Assembly: GCA_041500225.1 (NCBI GenBank)
Contig: JBGQLV010000003.1
Span: forward strand, 23,708 to 87,707
Reading direction: 5' to 3'
From: 0-14-3-00-41-53 sp041500225
GTDB taxonomy: Bacteria; Nitrospirota; Thermodesulfovibrionia; Thermodesulfovibrionales; SM23-35
Length of the DNA: 64,000 nucleotides
Position numbers and translations under genes: made by a program. Shown here piece after piece: positions 1 to 8,062 of the stretch; position 1 is the stretch's first letter; each line of letters opens with the position of its first letter. The notes beneath the pieces were generated by a model. That model was given only the letters and a program-made list of their open reading frames with translations, was not told the origin of the DNA and did not search any database.

Positions 1-1022
1 CTACAGGCAATAACCTGAAGTCTGTTGATCTTAATATTCCCTTACAGACACTTATAACGGTTACGGGAGTTTCTGGTTCTGGTAAAAGCAGTCTTGTTGT
101 GGGAACCCTTTACAGGGTATTGGCCGGTGAGTTTAAGATAGAACATGGGTTCCCTTTGCCATATAAAAAGATTGAAGGCATACAGAATCTAAAGGGTGTC
201 AAGCTCATTGACCAGACCCCAATAGGACGAAGTCCGCGTTCGAATCCAGTAACCTATTTAAAGATATTTGATGTGATAAGAAAACTTTTCTCAGAGCAGG
301 CAGAAGCAAAGGCCTATGGATATGAACCAGGATTCTTCTCTTTTAATGTATCAGGCGGCAGGTGCGAGACTTGTAAAGGTGTGGGATATCAGAGACTGGA
401 AATGTACTTTTTTGAAGACCTTTATATAAAATGTGAGGAATGTAATGGAAAGAGATACAAGCCAGAAGCCTTACGGGTTACATGTCGGGGTAAAAATATA
501 GATGAGTTCCTGAACATGACAGTGGATGAAGCTATCGAATTATTTCCGGATATTCCTAAAATTAAAAATAAGCTATTATTAATGAAAGATATCGGGCTTG
601 GCTATCTCAGGCTTGGGCAGTCTGCGACAACACTTTCGGGCGGAGAGGCACAGAGGCTTAAGATATGTGCGGAGATGGAAAGTATAAGAGGGATTACATC
701 CTCATTACAGCAACCCATTAATACAAAAGGTTGTATCTATATCCTCGATGAGCCTACGATTGGATTGCATTTCAGGGATGTTAAGGCACTGCTTGATATA
801 CTTCAGAGATTGGTTGTTGCAGGGAATACAGTACTCGTCATCGAACATAACCTCGATGTGATAAAGGCATCAGACTGGATTGTGGATTTGGGCCCTGAAG
901 GTGGAGATAAAGGTGGGAAGATTATCTTTGAGGGTACGCCGGAAGAGATAGTCAATGTCAAAGAATCATATACCGGGAGGTATCTTAAAGAGACATTTGC
1001 ATTATCGCAGGTTCATTATTAG
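1..1022 (+). CDS. uvrA: UvrA, excinuclease ABC subunit A (C-terminal part)
   Basis: This is the C-terminal ATPase half of UvrA, the damage-recognition subunit of nucleotide excision repair. The reading frame is open from base 3, so the gene enters from outside the window. A Walker A motif (GVSGSGKSS) lies at about nt 66-92. The zinc module has paired CxxC motifs (CETC, CEEC) at about nt 363-445. The ABC signature LSGGEAQR is at about nt 634-660, and the Walker B motif ILDEPTIGLH follows at about nt 740. A GTG at 99 could be mistaken for the start, but it falls after Walker A. The dppB-like gene begins 6 bases after the stop, so the two are probably co-transcribed. Confidence 0.96.
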   Translation, partial: TGNNLKSVDLNIPLQTLITVTGVSGSGKSSLVVGTLYRVLAGEFKIEHGFPLPYKKIEGIQNLKGVKLIDQTPIGRSPRSNPVTYLKIFDVIRKLFSEQAEAKAYGYEPGFFSFNVSGGRCETCKGVGYQRLEMYFFEDLYIKCEECNGKRYKPEALRVTCRGKNIDEFLNMTVDEAIELFPDIPKIKNKLLLMKDIGLGYLRLGQSATTLSGGEAQRLKICAEMESIRGITSSLQQPINTKGCIYILDEPTIGLHFRDVKALLDILQRLVVAGNTVLVIEHNLDVIKASDWIVDLGPEGGDKGGKIIFEGTPEEIVNVKESYTGRYLKETFALSQVHY

Positions 1023-1028
1023 GGTGAT

Positions 1029-2003
1029 ATGCTTTCTTATATAACAAAAAGACTTCTTCTTATGATTCCCTTGCTCTTTGGAATTACCCTTATTACCTTC
1101 GCTGTAGTTCATCTTGCACCGGGCAACCCGGTTGAGGTTCAGACAGAGATGTCACTAAAGGTATCTGCCCAGGCGAAGGAGAATCTTAAAAAGCTCTATG
1201 GTCTTGATAAACCATTATATGTCCAATATATTGACTGGCTAAAAAGATTTGTGACACTTGATTTTGGAAAGTCCTTTGTGGATAGTAGAAAGGTCTTTGA
1301 TAAGATTATTGAGAGGATCCCTGTAACTTTAACTATTAATATTCTTTCATTGATACTCATATTTATTATTGCAATCCCAATTGGTATTCTTTCTGCAACA
1401 AAACAGTACTCTATGTTTGATAAACTCTCTACAGTTTTTGTGTTTATTGGTTTCTCTACTCCTGCCTTTTGGCTTGCACTTCTGCTCATGATACTGTTCG
1501 GCGTTAATATGGGTCTCCTTCCGATATCAGGTATCCAGAGCATAGATATATCAGAGATGGGGCCTTTTGATAGATTATTGGACTGGATCAAACACCTTGT
1601 CCTGCCTGTTGGTGTTTCTGCATTCGGTGGGATTGCAGGATTAAGCCGTTACAGCCGTTCAAGCATGCTCGAGGTGATAAGGCAGGATTATATCAGAACA
1701 GCAACGGCAAAAGGCCTAACTGAATCAGAGGTTATCTTTAAACATGCCTTCAGGAATGCCCTTATGCCAATTGTCACAATCCTCGGGCTTTCTGTACCCG
1801 GCCTTATAGGTGGAGGAGTTATATTTGAGACGATCTTTGCTATCCCGGGTATGGGACAGCTTTTTTATTCATCTACTATGTCGAGAGACTATCCGACAAT
1901 AATGGGAATTCTTGTAATAGGAGCGGTCCTTACATTATTTGGGAATCTGATTGCAGATATATCATATGCACTGGCTGATCCGAGGGTGAGAGTCAGAAAA
2001 TGA
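1029..2003 (+). CDS. Oligopeptide/dipeptide ABC transporter permease, DppB/OppB type
   Basis: This 324-aa inner-membrane permease subunit belongs to a peptide ABC importer. The N-terminus (MLSYITKRLLLMIPLLFGI) and the segment ending HLAPGNPVE are typical of DppB/OppB/NikB. About six hydrophobic segments follow. The EAA coupling loop (TAKGLTESEVIFKHAFRNAL) is at roughly residues 226-245 and contacts the ATPases. The start follows a weak AGGGTGAT. The next permease overlaps its stop by 4 bases (ATGA), which implies translational coupling. The peptide specificity cannot be read from sequence; nickel or another substrate is possible. No solute-binding protein gene lies nearby. Confidence 0.93.
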   Translation: MLSYITKRLLLMIPLLFGITLITFAVVHLAPGNPVEVQTEMSLKVSAQAKENLKKLYGLDKPLYVQYIDWLKRFVTLDFGKSFVDSRKVFDKIIERIPVTLTINILSLILIFIIAIPIGILSATKQYSMFDKLSTVFVFIGFSTPAFWLALLLMILFGVNMGLLPISGIQSIDISEMGPFDRLLDWIKHLVLPVGVSAFGGIAGLSRYSRSSMLEVIRQDYIRTATAKGLTESEVIFKHAFRNALMPIVTILGLSVPGLIGGGVIFETIFAIPGMGQLFYSSTMSRDYPTIMGILVIGAVLTLFGNLIADISYALADPRVRVRK

Positions 2004-2851
2004 GACTTTTAAAGATTATAGGGAAGAGATTCTCAAGAAATAGGCTGTCTGTTATAGGTGCAGTGACAGTACTTTTACTTATAACTATTTCTCTACTTGC
2101 GCCTTTCATCGCACCGTATGATCCTACAGCAATAGATGTCCGCCATACACTTTCACCTCCGAGCAAAACGCATTTACTCGGGACAGATGAACTCGGAAGG
2201 GATCTGCTTTCAAGAATAATATGGGGAAGCAGGGTTTCACTGAAGGTTGGTTTTGTTGCAGTAGGTATTGCAATAGTGATAGGCATTGTTATTGGTGCAA
2301 TAGCCGGCTTTTATGGAGGAAAGGTAGATGCAATACTGATGAGGTTTGTTGATATAATGCTTGCATTCCCAACCTTTTTTCTTATCCTTGCAGTCATCGC
2401 AATCCTTGAGCCGAACATATTTACAATAATGGCTGTAATAGGCATTACAAGCTGGATGGATGTTGCAAGGCTTGTGAGAGCAGAATTCCTTTCATTAAAG
2501 GAAAGGGATTTTGTTGGCGCTGCCAGAGCTGTTGGTGTGAGTGATACAAGGCTCATATTCAGACATATCCTCCCGAATGCCCTTTCACCTGTGTTTGTTG
2601 CAGCAACTTTTGGTGTTGCCGGCGCGATACTTATAGAATCAGGCCTGTCATTCCTCGGACTCGGTGTGCAGCCGCCAGATCCGAGCTGGGGGAATATCTT
2701 AACAGCAGGCAAGGATAATATAGAAATTGCCTGGTGGCTCTCCCTTTATCCGGGCCTCGCAATATTGATAACGGTATTAAGCTATAATCTTGTTGGCGAA
2801 GGTCTTAGAGACGCACTTGACCCGAGACTGTGGGAAACAGAGAGGCGTTAA
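2000..2851 (+). CDS. Oligopeptide/dipeptide ABC transporter permease, DppC/OppC type
   Basis: This 283-aa second permease is the partner of the upstream DppB-like subunit. It has the OppC N-terminal transmembrane helix, the APYDPTA segment, GTDELGRDLLSRIIWGSR at about residues 58-75, and an EAA loop (GAARAVGVSDTRLIFRHILP) at about 169-188. The C-terminus GEGLRDALDPRL is family-typical. It overlaps dppB by 4 bases. Its stop codon overlaps the convergent pyrE stop region by 4 bases (2848-2851), leaving no room for a separate terminator. The matching ATPases lie just beyond pyrE on the opposite strand. Confidence 0.93.
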   Translation: MRLLKIIGKRFSRNRLSVIGAVTVLLLITISLLAPFIAPYDPTAIDVRHTLSPPSKTHLLGTDELGRDLLSRIIWGSRVSLKVGFVAVGIAIVIGIVIGAIAGFYGGKVDAILMRFVDIMLAFPTFFLILAVIAILEPNIFTIMAVIGITSWMDVARLVRAEFLSLKERDFVGAARAVGVSDTRLIFRHILPNALSPVFVAATFGVAGAILIESGLSFLGLGVQPPDPSWGNILTAGKDNIEIAWWLSLYPGLAILITVLSYNLVGEGLRDALDPRLWETERR

Positions 2852-3435
2852 CGTCTGTAAAGCTCCATCACTTCCTCTCTTGTAATAATCGAATCGAGCT
2901 TATAACCTAATGTTTCTACAGCTTCCCGACCACCCTCCTGCCTGTCAATTAGGGCGATAACCTTTACTATTTCAAGTCCTTCTTCTTTTGCCCTGTTGAT
3001 CGCCTCAATAGTTGATTTGCCGGTTGTGATAACGTCATCAACAATTGCTACCCTATCACCTTTTTTTACATTTCCTTCTATCCACTGCATTAAGCCATGT
3101 GGTTTCGGCGTTTTTCTGACAACAAATGACTCTATAGGTCGGTACGACTCGATCCCGAGTTTTCCTTTAAGATATGATGTATATGCTACTGCGTGTGCTA
3201 TCGGGTCAGCACCGAGTGTAAGCCCACCAATCCCCTTTATATCCATGTCTTTTATTAAATCAAAAATAAGATTCCCTACGAGGTACATACCTTCGGGATT
3301 AAGGGTCACGGCTTTGCAGTTGAAATAGTAGTTGCTCATCCTGCCTGAGACAAGTTTAAAAACAGGCTCTTCACTATATTTAAAGGCTTTTTCAATAATA
3401 AGTTCTATTAATCGGTCTTTTAGAATAGATGACAT
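2848..3435 (-). CDS. pyrE: Orotate phosphoribosyltransferase
   Basis: This 195-aa enzyme transfers phosphoribose from PRPP to orotate to make OMP in pyrimidine synthesis. The PRPP-binding loop VAIVDDVITTGKS is at residues 129-141. The N-terminal lobe has the KLVSGRMSNYYFNCK strand. The flexible loop region (VVRKTPKPHG) is at about 105-114. Length is normal for bacterial PyrE. The start (ATG at 3435) lies inside the 3' end of the upstream ATPase gene (16-base overlap), so it is the last gene of a minus-strand operon with two peptide-transport ATPases. That arrangement is unusual for a pyrimidine gene. Confidence 0.95.
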   Translation of the reverse strand: MSSILKDRLIELIIEKAFKYSEEPVFKLVSGRMSNYYFNCKAVTLNPEGMYLVGNLIFDLIKDMDIKGIGGLTLGADPIAHAVAYTSYLKGKLGIESYRPIESFVVRKTPKPHGLMQWIEGNVKKGDRVAIVDDVITTGKSTIEAINRAKEEGLEIVKVIALIDRQEGGREAVETLGYKLDSIITREEVMELYRR

Positions 3436-4370
3436 GATACAAGCCTCCTTTGAATATCTTTTAATAAAGGAACTTCCTTATCGCAGGGTTCAAATCTTTT
3501 CGGGCATCTCGGGTGGAAGGGGCATCCTGGAGGAATATCTATCGGGCTTGGCACATCTCCCTTAAGAATTTCTCTTTTCTTACCATCAGATTTTATCTTA
3601 GGCGCAGAAGACAGCAACTCAATCGTATAGGGGTGAAGTGGATTACTGAAAAGTTCATCTGCTTTTGAATACTCTATTATCTTCCCAAGATACATTACAG
3701 CTACTTCATCGCTGAAATACTGAACTACTCTTAGTTCATGACTTATGAAAAGGAAAGAGATGCTTGATTGTCTTTTAAGTTCCTGAAGGATGTTCAGTAT
3801 CTGTGCCTGTATGGATACATCCAGCGCAGAGAGAGGTTCATCAGCTACTATCACCTCTGGTGAGACTGCAAGCGCCCTTGCTATGCATATCCTCTGCTTC
3901 TGGCCTCCGCTGAATTCGTGAGGATAGCGGTTTAAAACATCAGTCTGAAGCCCTACACTTCTTAACAGGCTAACTACCTTATCCTTAAGCTCAGACCTCT
4001 TAACAACCTTATGTATTTTAAGGGGTTCTGAGATGGTATCAAGTACAGTCATCCTCGGATTTAATGATGAAAATGGATCCTGGAATATTATCTGTACTGA
4101 TTTCCTGAATTCTCGCAGTGAATCTCCTTTGAGTTCACCAATATTTTTACCCCTGAAAACAATCTTCCCCGATGTAGGTTGAATTAATTTGAGAACAAGC
4201 CTTGCCACAGTAGACTTTCCTGATCCACTTTCTCCGACCAGAGCAAAGACCGCTCCATCCTTTATAGAAAAATTTATATCGTCCACAGCCTTTAACCATT
4301 CATGTTTTGCAAATGCCTTTCTTTTAACTGGAAAGTATTTCTTAAGGTCAGCTACATCAATGATTCCCAT
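3420..4370 (-). CDS. Oligopeptide ABC transporter ATP-binding protein, OppF/DppF type
   Basis: This 316-aa cytoplasmic ATPase should energise a peptide importer. Walker A GESGSGKS is at residues 46-53, the signature FSGGQKQRICIARAL at about 158, and Walker B VADEPLSALDVS at about 180. The C-terminal oligopeptide-transporter extension carries a four-Cys cluster (CPFHPRCPKRFEPC) at about 284-297. The stretch between Q-loop (FQDPFSSLNPRM) and signature is typical of OppF. It overlaps the DppD-like gene upstream by 19 bases and pyrE downstream by 16 bases. The likely partners are the plus-strand permeases at 1029-2851. Confidence 0.93.
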   Translation of the reverse strand: MGIIDVADLKKYFPVKRKAFAKHEWLKAVDDINFSIKDGAVFALVGESGSGKSTVARLVLKLIQPTSGKIVFRGKNIGELKGDSLREFRKSVQIIFQDPFSSLNPRMTVLDTISEPLKIHKVVKRSELKDKVVSLLRSVGLQTDVLNRYPHEFSGGQKQRICIARALAVSPEVIVADEPLSALDVSIQAQILNILQELKRQSSISFLFISHELRVVQYFSDEVAVMYLGKIIEYSKADELFSNPLHPYTIELLSSAPKIKSDGKKREILKGDVPSPIDIPPGCPFHPRCPKRFEPCDKEVPLLKDIQRRLVSCHLF

Positions 4371-5326
4371 TTAATCTCCTCAGATCTTATACACCTTGCG
4401 AATTGACCCGGTATAATCTCTCTTAAGGCAGGCTCCTCTTTCTGACAGTCGGGGATCATATACTGGCACCTGTCTGAAAACTTACATCCCGGCGGAAGTT
4501 CATCAGGTCTGGGCACAGAGCCAGGGATAGGCTTTAAAGGAATTTCCTTTGTTTTTGGCAGAGATTCTAAAAGTCCCATGGTATATGGGTGCTTTGGTGT
4601 TTCAAGTATATTTAAAACCTGAGAGACCTCAACAAGCCTTCCTGCATACATAATGGCAGCCGTTTCTGCATTTTCAGCTATAACGCCAAGGTCGTGGGTT
4701 ATCAGTAACATAGCCATATTTCTTTGTTGCCTTAGACCCCTGAGAAGGTCAAGTATTTGTGCCTGAATTGTGACATCGAGGGCAGTTGTAGGTTCATCTG
4801 CAATCAGCAAGGACGGATTACAGGCTATTGCCATTGCAATCATAACCCTCTGCCTCATCCCTCCTGACATCTGGTGGGGGTATTCCTTAATCCTGATTTC
4901 AGGAGATGGGATTTTAACCGCCTTCAGGAGTTCTACAGTATTTGCCATTGCCTCTTTCTTTGAGAGACCCGTGTGAGTGGTAAGAACCTCTGCTATCTGA
5001 TAACCAATTGTAAGCACCGGGTTCAGTGATGTCATAGGCTCCTGGAATACCATTGAAAGTTCTTTTCCCCTGAGCCTTCTCATAGATTCACTATCGAGCT
5101 TTAAGAGGTTATTTCCTTTAAAGTTGATCTCACCTTCTGCAAATGCATTATGAGGAAGGATTCCCATAATGGACAGGGCGGTTAGGCTCTTGCCGCATCC
5201 GCTCTCTCCAACAAGGCCAAAGACCTTGGCTTCCTTAATCTCAAAGTTAAGACTTGAGACAACCTTTGTAGGATTGTTGGTTGACCTGAAAGAGATGTTA
5301 AGGTCCCTTACTTTAAGGAGGGACAC
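4352..5326 (-). CDS. Oligopeptide ABC transporter ATP-binding protein, OppD/DppD type
   Basis: This 324-aa second ATPase of the peptide importer has Walker A GESGCGKS at 38-45. The Q-loop VFQEPMTSLNP is at about 93, the signature MSGGMRQRVMIAMA at about 153, and Walker B IADEPTTALDVT at about 175. Its C-terminal extension has a Cys cluster (CKFSDRCQYMIPDC). OppD and OppF normally form a heterodimer. It sits 6 bases downstream of a TPR gene and overlaps the OppF-like gene, so the TPR-OppD-OppF-PyrE order forms one transcription unit. Confidence 0.93.
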   Translation of the reverse strand: MSLLKVRDLNISFRSTNNPTKVVSSLNFEIKEAKVFGLVGESGCGKSLTALSIMGILPHNAFAEGEINFKGNNLLKLDSESMRRLRGKELSMVFQEPMTSLNPVLTIGYQIAEVLTTHTGLSKKEAMANTVELLKAVKIPSPEIRIKEYPHQMSGGMRQRVMIAMAIACNPSLLIADEPTTALDVTIQAQILDLLRGLRQQRNMAMLLITHDLGVIAENAETAAIMYAGRLVEVSQVLNILETPKHPYTMGLLESLPKTKEIPLKPIPGSVPRPDELPPGCKFSDRCQYMIPDCQKEEPALREIIPGQFARCIRSEEIKWESLM

Positions 5327-5332
5327 AGCAGA

Positions 5333-6079
5333 CTACTTTTCCTCCTTTTTCAGAAGCCTCAGATATGCTTCTGCTTCCTTTAAGCCGGGATTGTGTTCGA
5401 GTGCCTTTTCCCATTCCTCAAAGGCAAGACCAATAAGCCCTTTCACGTAATAGCTTAAACCAAGTTGAACCCACGCTGCTCCATAATTGGGATTGATCTC
5501 TTTTGCCTTTGCAAAATAGACGATGGCATCTTCTATAAGCCCTTTGTTCCTCAGGGCAATGCCGAGCTTGGTATGTACGTCAGGAAGCCGGGGGTATAGC
5601 TTAATTGCCTTTTTATATTCTTGTATTGCCTCATCGTTCATACCTAAATCAAGATAAATGTTACCGAGCTTATAATGCTCATTGGCAAGTTTACCTGCAA
5701 CGAACGGGTCAATGGCAGTCGGGGTAGGGTGTGCTATCTGTGCAGCGAGCGAAAAAACTTCCTGGGCCTTTTTAAATTCACCCATATCATTGTATGTAAT
5801 AGCAAGGTTCAGTGATGCTTCTGTATAGTTAGGGTTTAATTCAAGTGCTGTTTTAAAATATTCAGATGCCTGGTTAAAGTTGCCTTTGAGATGCGAGATT
5901 ATACCGAGTTTGTTATGGACATCAGCGTATTTGGGATTAATGTTTATTACATCTTTTAAAATAGGCTCTGCCTCCGAGTATTTGCCCTCCTCGAAAAGCT
6001 GTGAGCCAAGCTCATGTAACTCATGTGTGTGCTGATCCACGATGTAAGAAGTATAGGTAGTCAGAGAATTGTTTGTCAA
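5333..6079 (-). CDS. Tetratricopeptide repeat protein
   Basis: This 248-aa protein is built almost entirely of TPR units: about six 34-residue repeats between residues 17 and 245. Repeat signatures include GKYSEAEPILKDVININPKY, GNFNQASEYFKTALELNPNY and GLIEDAIVYFAKAKEINPNY. It lacks a signal peptide or membrane segment, so it is probably a cytoplasmic scaffold with an unknown partner. The start is a TTG at 6079 without a strong ribosome site; a slightly later start is possible. It is separated by 6 bases from the OppD-like gene downstream and by 7 from the phosphoesterase gene upstream. Confidence 0.85.
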   Translation of the reverse strand: MTNNSLTTYTSYIVDQHTHELHELGSQLFEEGKYSEAEPILKDVININPKYADVHNKLGIISHLKGNFNQASEYFKTALELNPNYTEASLNLAITYNDMGEFKKAQEVFSLAAQIAHPTPTAIDPFVAGKLANEHYKLGNIYLDLGMNDEAIQEYKKAIKLYPRLPDVHTKLGIALRNKGLIEDAIVYFAKAKEINPNYGAAWVQLGLSYYVKGLIGLAFEEWEKALEHNPGLKEAEAYLRLLKKEEK

Positions 6080-6086
6080 GGTATCC

Positions 6087-6506
6087 TTAATCAGATAGGA
6101 CTGTCTTCAAAATGAAGTTATAATCTGCATATTTATCTGTCTTTTTAATCAGCAACCATTCCTTATCCTTGCCGGACATCCTTGCCAGGGCAAATGAGCC
6201 CTTGAGTTTTTTACCATGAAATATAATATCAAGTTTTCCTTTTTGAAGACTCCCCCCTTGAAACTCGAAAGTTCCTTTATCCCATATTGCAACAGCACCA
6301 GCCCCGTACATCCCCTCGGGTATCGTTCCCTCAAAAGTTGCATAATCAACAGGATGATCTTCAACCATAATCGCCAGACGTTTTTCTTTTGGGTTCATGG
6401 ATGGACCTTTTGGTACAGCCCACGATTTTAGCACATCGTCCATCTCAAGTCTGAGATCAAAATGTAACCTCTTTGCATGGTGCTCATGAACAACAAATAT
6501 CGGCAT
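6087..6506 (-). CDS. Stand-alone DNA ligase D-type 3'-phosphoesterase domain protein
   Basis: This 139-aa protein matches the phosphoesterase module of LigD, which trims 3'-phosphates and ribonucleotides at DNA ends using a metal. The conserved start HEHHAKRLHFDLRLE (residues 7-21) supplies the metal-binding His and Asp residues. SWAVPKGPS, EDHPVDYATFEGTIPEG and YGAGAVAIWDKGT follow in family order. It is the domain alone: no polymerase, ligase or Ku gene is seen nearby. The ATG follows TAGGAGCG. It is transcribed divergently from the DUF6941 gene and is probably the first gene of the minus-strand run down to pyrE. Confidence 0.9.
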   Translation of the reverse strand: MPIFVVHEHHAKRLHFDLRLEMDDVLKSWAVPKGPSMNPKEKRLAIMVEDHPVDYATFEGTIPEGMYGAGAVAIWDKGTFEFQGGSLQKGKLDIIFHGKKLKGSFALARMSGKDKEWLLIKKTDKYADYNFILKTVLSD

Positions 6507-6597
6507 TTAATCGCTCCTAAAAAATTATATAACAATATCACAATCAAAAGCATAGGGATTTAAAATTAACACGGAATAACCAGGTTTAAAAGAAATC

Positions 6598-6606
6598 TGT
6601 TATACT
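6598..6606 (+). promoter_or_regulatory. Extended -10 promoter of the DUF6941 gene
   Basis: TGT-TATACT is an extended -10 element lying 23 bases before the ATG at 6629, with an AGGAGG ribosome site between them. No convincing -35 hexamer is present 17 bases upstream, as is common for extended -10 promoters. This is inference from sequence only. Confidence 0.45.
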
Positions 6607-6628
6607 TTTTTAATATCAGGAGGGAACC

Positions 6629-7030
6629 ATGGTACAGATTACTTTGGCGTTATTGGCTGATAGTGCAAATGTTTCGCGAGAAGGCAAATTAAATATATTG
6701 GGAATTTTTGACCGCATTAGTGCACAGAGTCTGCCAGCTGCACATCCCCAAATGCAGATGGTAATTACACTTGAGGCTGATAGAGGAGATGCTGACAAGG
6801 AACATAAGCTTGCAATTGAGTTAATAGATGCTGACGGAGCAAAGCTATTATCTATGGCAGGCGACTTAAAATTTGGGTCACCACCACCTGGTGAGCAGAT
6901 CAGGATGAATCATATCATCCAATTGAATAATCTGCGATTTGACCATTTTGGCAGCTATGAATTTAAGATCCTTATAAATAATGAAGTGCGTAAAAGCGTT
7001 TCTTTATCTGTAACCGAGGTTAAAAAATGA
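6629..7030 (+). CDS. DUF6941 family protein
   Basis: This 133-aa protein has the pattern of the DUF6941 family: ALLADSANVSREGKLNILGIFD near the N-terminus (residues 6-27), the PxxHP turn, LAIELIDADG, and a C-terminal GSYEFKILINNE. The predicted fold is all-beta. Its function is unknown and there is no signal peptide. An AGGAGGGAACC ribosome site precedes the ATG, and an extended -10 lies upstream. It appears monocistronic and starts divergently from the phosphoesterase gene. Its stop is followed directly by decayed toxin-antitoxin sequence. Confidence 0.8.
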   Translation: MVQITLALLADSANVSREGKLNILGIFDRISAQSLPAAHPQMQMVITLEADRGDADKEHKLAIELIDADGAKLLSMAGDLKFGSPPPGEQIRMNHIIQLNNLRFDHFGSYEFKILINNEVRKSVSLSVTEVKK

Positions 7031-7052
7031 TGTTGAAATCTCTGTTGATGGT

Positions 7053-7259
7053 GTGTTAGAAATAGTCTTGCCTAAGGCGAGGACCGTAACACTTCCAAAG
7101 ACAGCTAAGGCGATAAAAGCCCTGATTCCCCCCTCCGCTCCGCTACAGGGAGAACCAGGAGTTCGAGACAGATGCCCCTCCGGGGCACTGCTCAACTGCC
7201 GCATTATCACAGCAAGGGATATGAACACCCGGGAGCGTAGGAGATATGAAAAAAAGTAA
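7053..7259 (+). pseudogene. Mosaic relic: Hsp20-like tail plus BrnT toxin C-terminus
   Basis: This short frame is not one coherent gene. The first part (VDGVLEIVLPKA, nt 7044-7079) resembles the C-terminal strand of small heat-shock proteins. The middle is proline- and glycine-rich spacer with a small hairpin (TGCCCC/GGGGCA near 7171-7186). The last 20 residues (CRIITARDMNTRERRRYEKK, nt 7197-7256) match the conserved C-terminus of BrnT-type toxins. Only the BrnT tail survives, just before its usual antitoxin partner, which it overlaps by 14 bases. I infer a deletion that removed most of the toxin. No start codon with a ribosome site is visible. Confidence 0.5.
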
Positions 7260-7485
7260 ACATAAGGAAATGACCATATTAGAGGCAAGTGATTATTTCG
7301 ACGAGCACGATATTTTTAAGTTTGAGGATGTAAGAGAGGTGACAGACGTTAAATTCAAACTGCAGAAAAAGAAATATGTCGGGCTCGACATGGAACTTTT
7401 CAAAAAGATCAAAACCAAAGCAAAGAGACTCCACAAAAGCGAAGACCTGCTCATCAAAGAATGGCTGATGGAAAAGGTCGGATAA
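7246..7485 (+). CDS. CopG/BrnA-type antitoxin (orphan)
   Basis: This 79-aa protein resembles the CopG-antitoxin family (PF12441) that partners BrnT toxins. The N-terminal half binds toxin (LEASDYFDEHDIFKFEDV). The C-terminal half carries the ribbon-helix-helix DNA-binding part (YVGLDMELFKKIKTKAKRLH, then LLIKEWLMEKV). The start overlaps the toxin tail by 14 bases, the usual coupled arrangement. Because the toxin is truncated, it is an orphan antitoxin that may still repress its own promoter or neutralise a related toxin. Confidence 0.75.
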   Translation: MKKSKHKEMTILEASDYFDEHDIFKFEDVREVTDVKFKLQKKKYVGLDMELFKKIKTKAKRLHKSEDLLIKEWLMEKVG

Positions 7486-7574
7486 CAGCGTAACACCTTT
7501 TCTCTGCATTCATATCAACAATCAGAACAGCCATTCTGTTTACTTGAAATAAAAAACTCCTAAAGGTTAAAGAA

Positions 7575-8018
7575 ATGAGTGACCTGAAGAAATATATTCA
7601 CGAAAGAAAAAAGAGAGACAGAAGTTTTGCCGAAGGATATGACGAGGGTTATGAGCAGTTCAAAACCGGTGTGGTACTCAAACATGCCCGCGAGTCTGCC
7701 GGCCTGACTCAGGGGTGGCATGAAGGCAAACACTCTCTGCTTCCGTGGTGGGAGTATTTCCTCGGTGTAATGCTCCTGTCTGCTTATAAGGAATTTGAGC
7801 AGCGTGTCGGGTTGGTATCAACCGCGAAGGGGGCTAAAACAGCGACCGTGCTGGATGCGATCCGTAGTATGAAGGGAGAGTTTTCCGTCAAGGATGTGCA
7901 GGAACGCTGTCCGGCAGTAGGAATTGACCTGATCCGCAGGATATTGCGCCAGGAGCGGGAGGCGAACCGTCTTGAATGTCTTGGCCGGGGCCCTGATGCC
8001 CGCTGGAAGAATAAATAG
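7575..8018 (+). pseudogene. Fusion relic: HigA/XRE antitoxin N-terminus joined to Fic protein C-terminus
   Basis: The 147-aa open frame combines two families. Residues 1-46 (YIHERKKRDRSFAEGYDEGY, then LKHARESAGLTQ) match the start of HigA-like Cro/CI-type antitoxins, ending exactly where the helix-turn-helix would begin. Residues 47-147 (GWHEGKHSLLPWWEYFLGVM, then a winged-helix tail ending LECLGRGPDARW) match the C-terminus of Fic-family proteins, without the HPFxDGNGR catalytic motif. I infer an in-frame deletion joining two genes. The protein may be expressed (start at 7575 after AAAGGTTAAAGAA), but neither parent function can remain. Confidence 0.65.
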
Positions 8019-8035
8019 GTACAATGCGCAATAAT

Positions 8036-8062
8036 TAGGTACTGAATGTCATTCAGTACCTA
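8036..8062. repeat. 27-bp perfect palindrome (13-bp arms, 1-nt centre)
   Basis: The arm TAGGTACTGAATG (8036-8048) is followed by one base and its exact reverse complement. It lies 17 bases past the stop of the HigA-Fic relic. No T-run follows on either strand, so it is more likely an operator or element end than a terminator. Confidence 0.6.
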
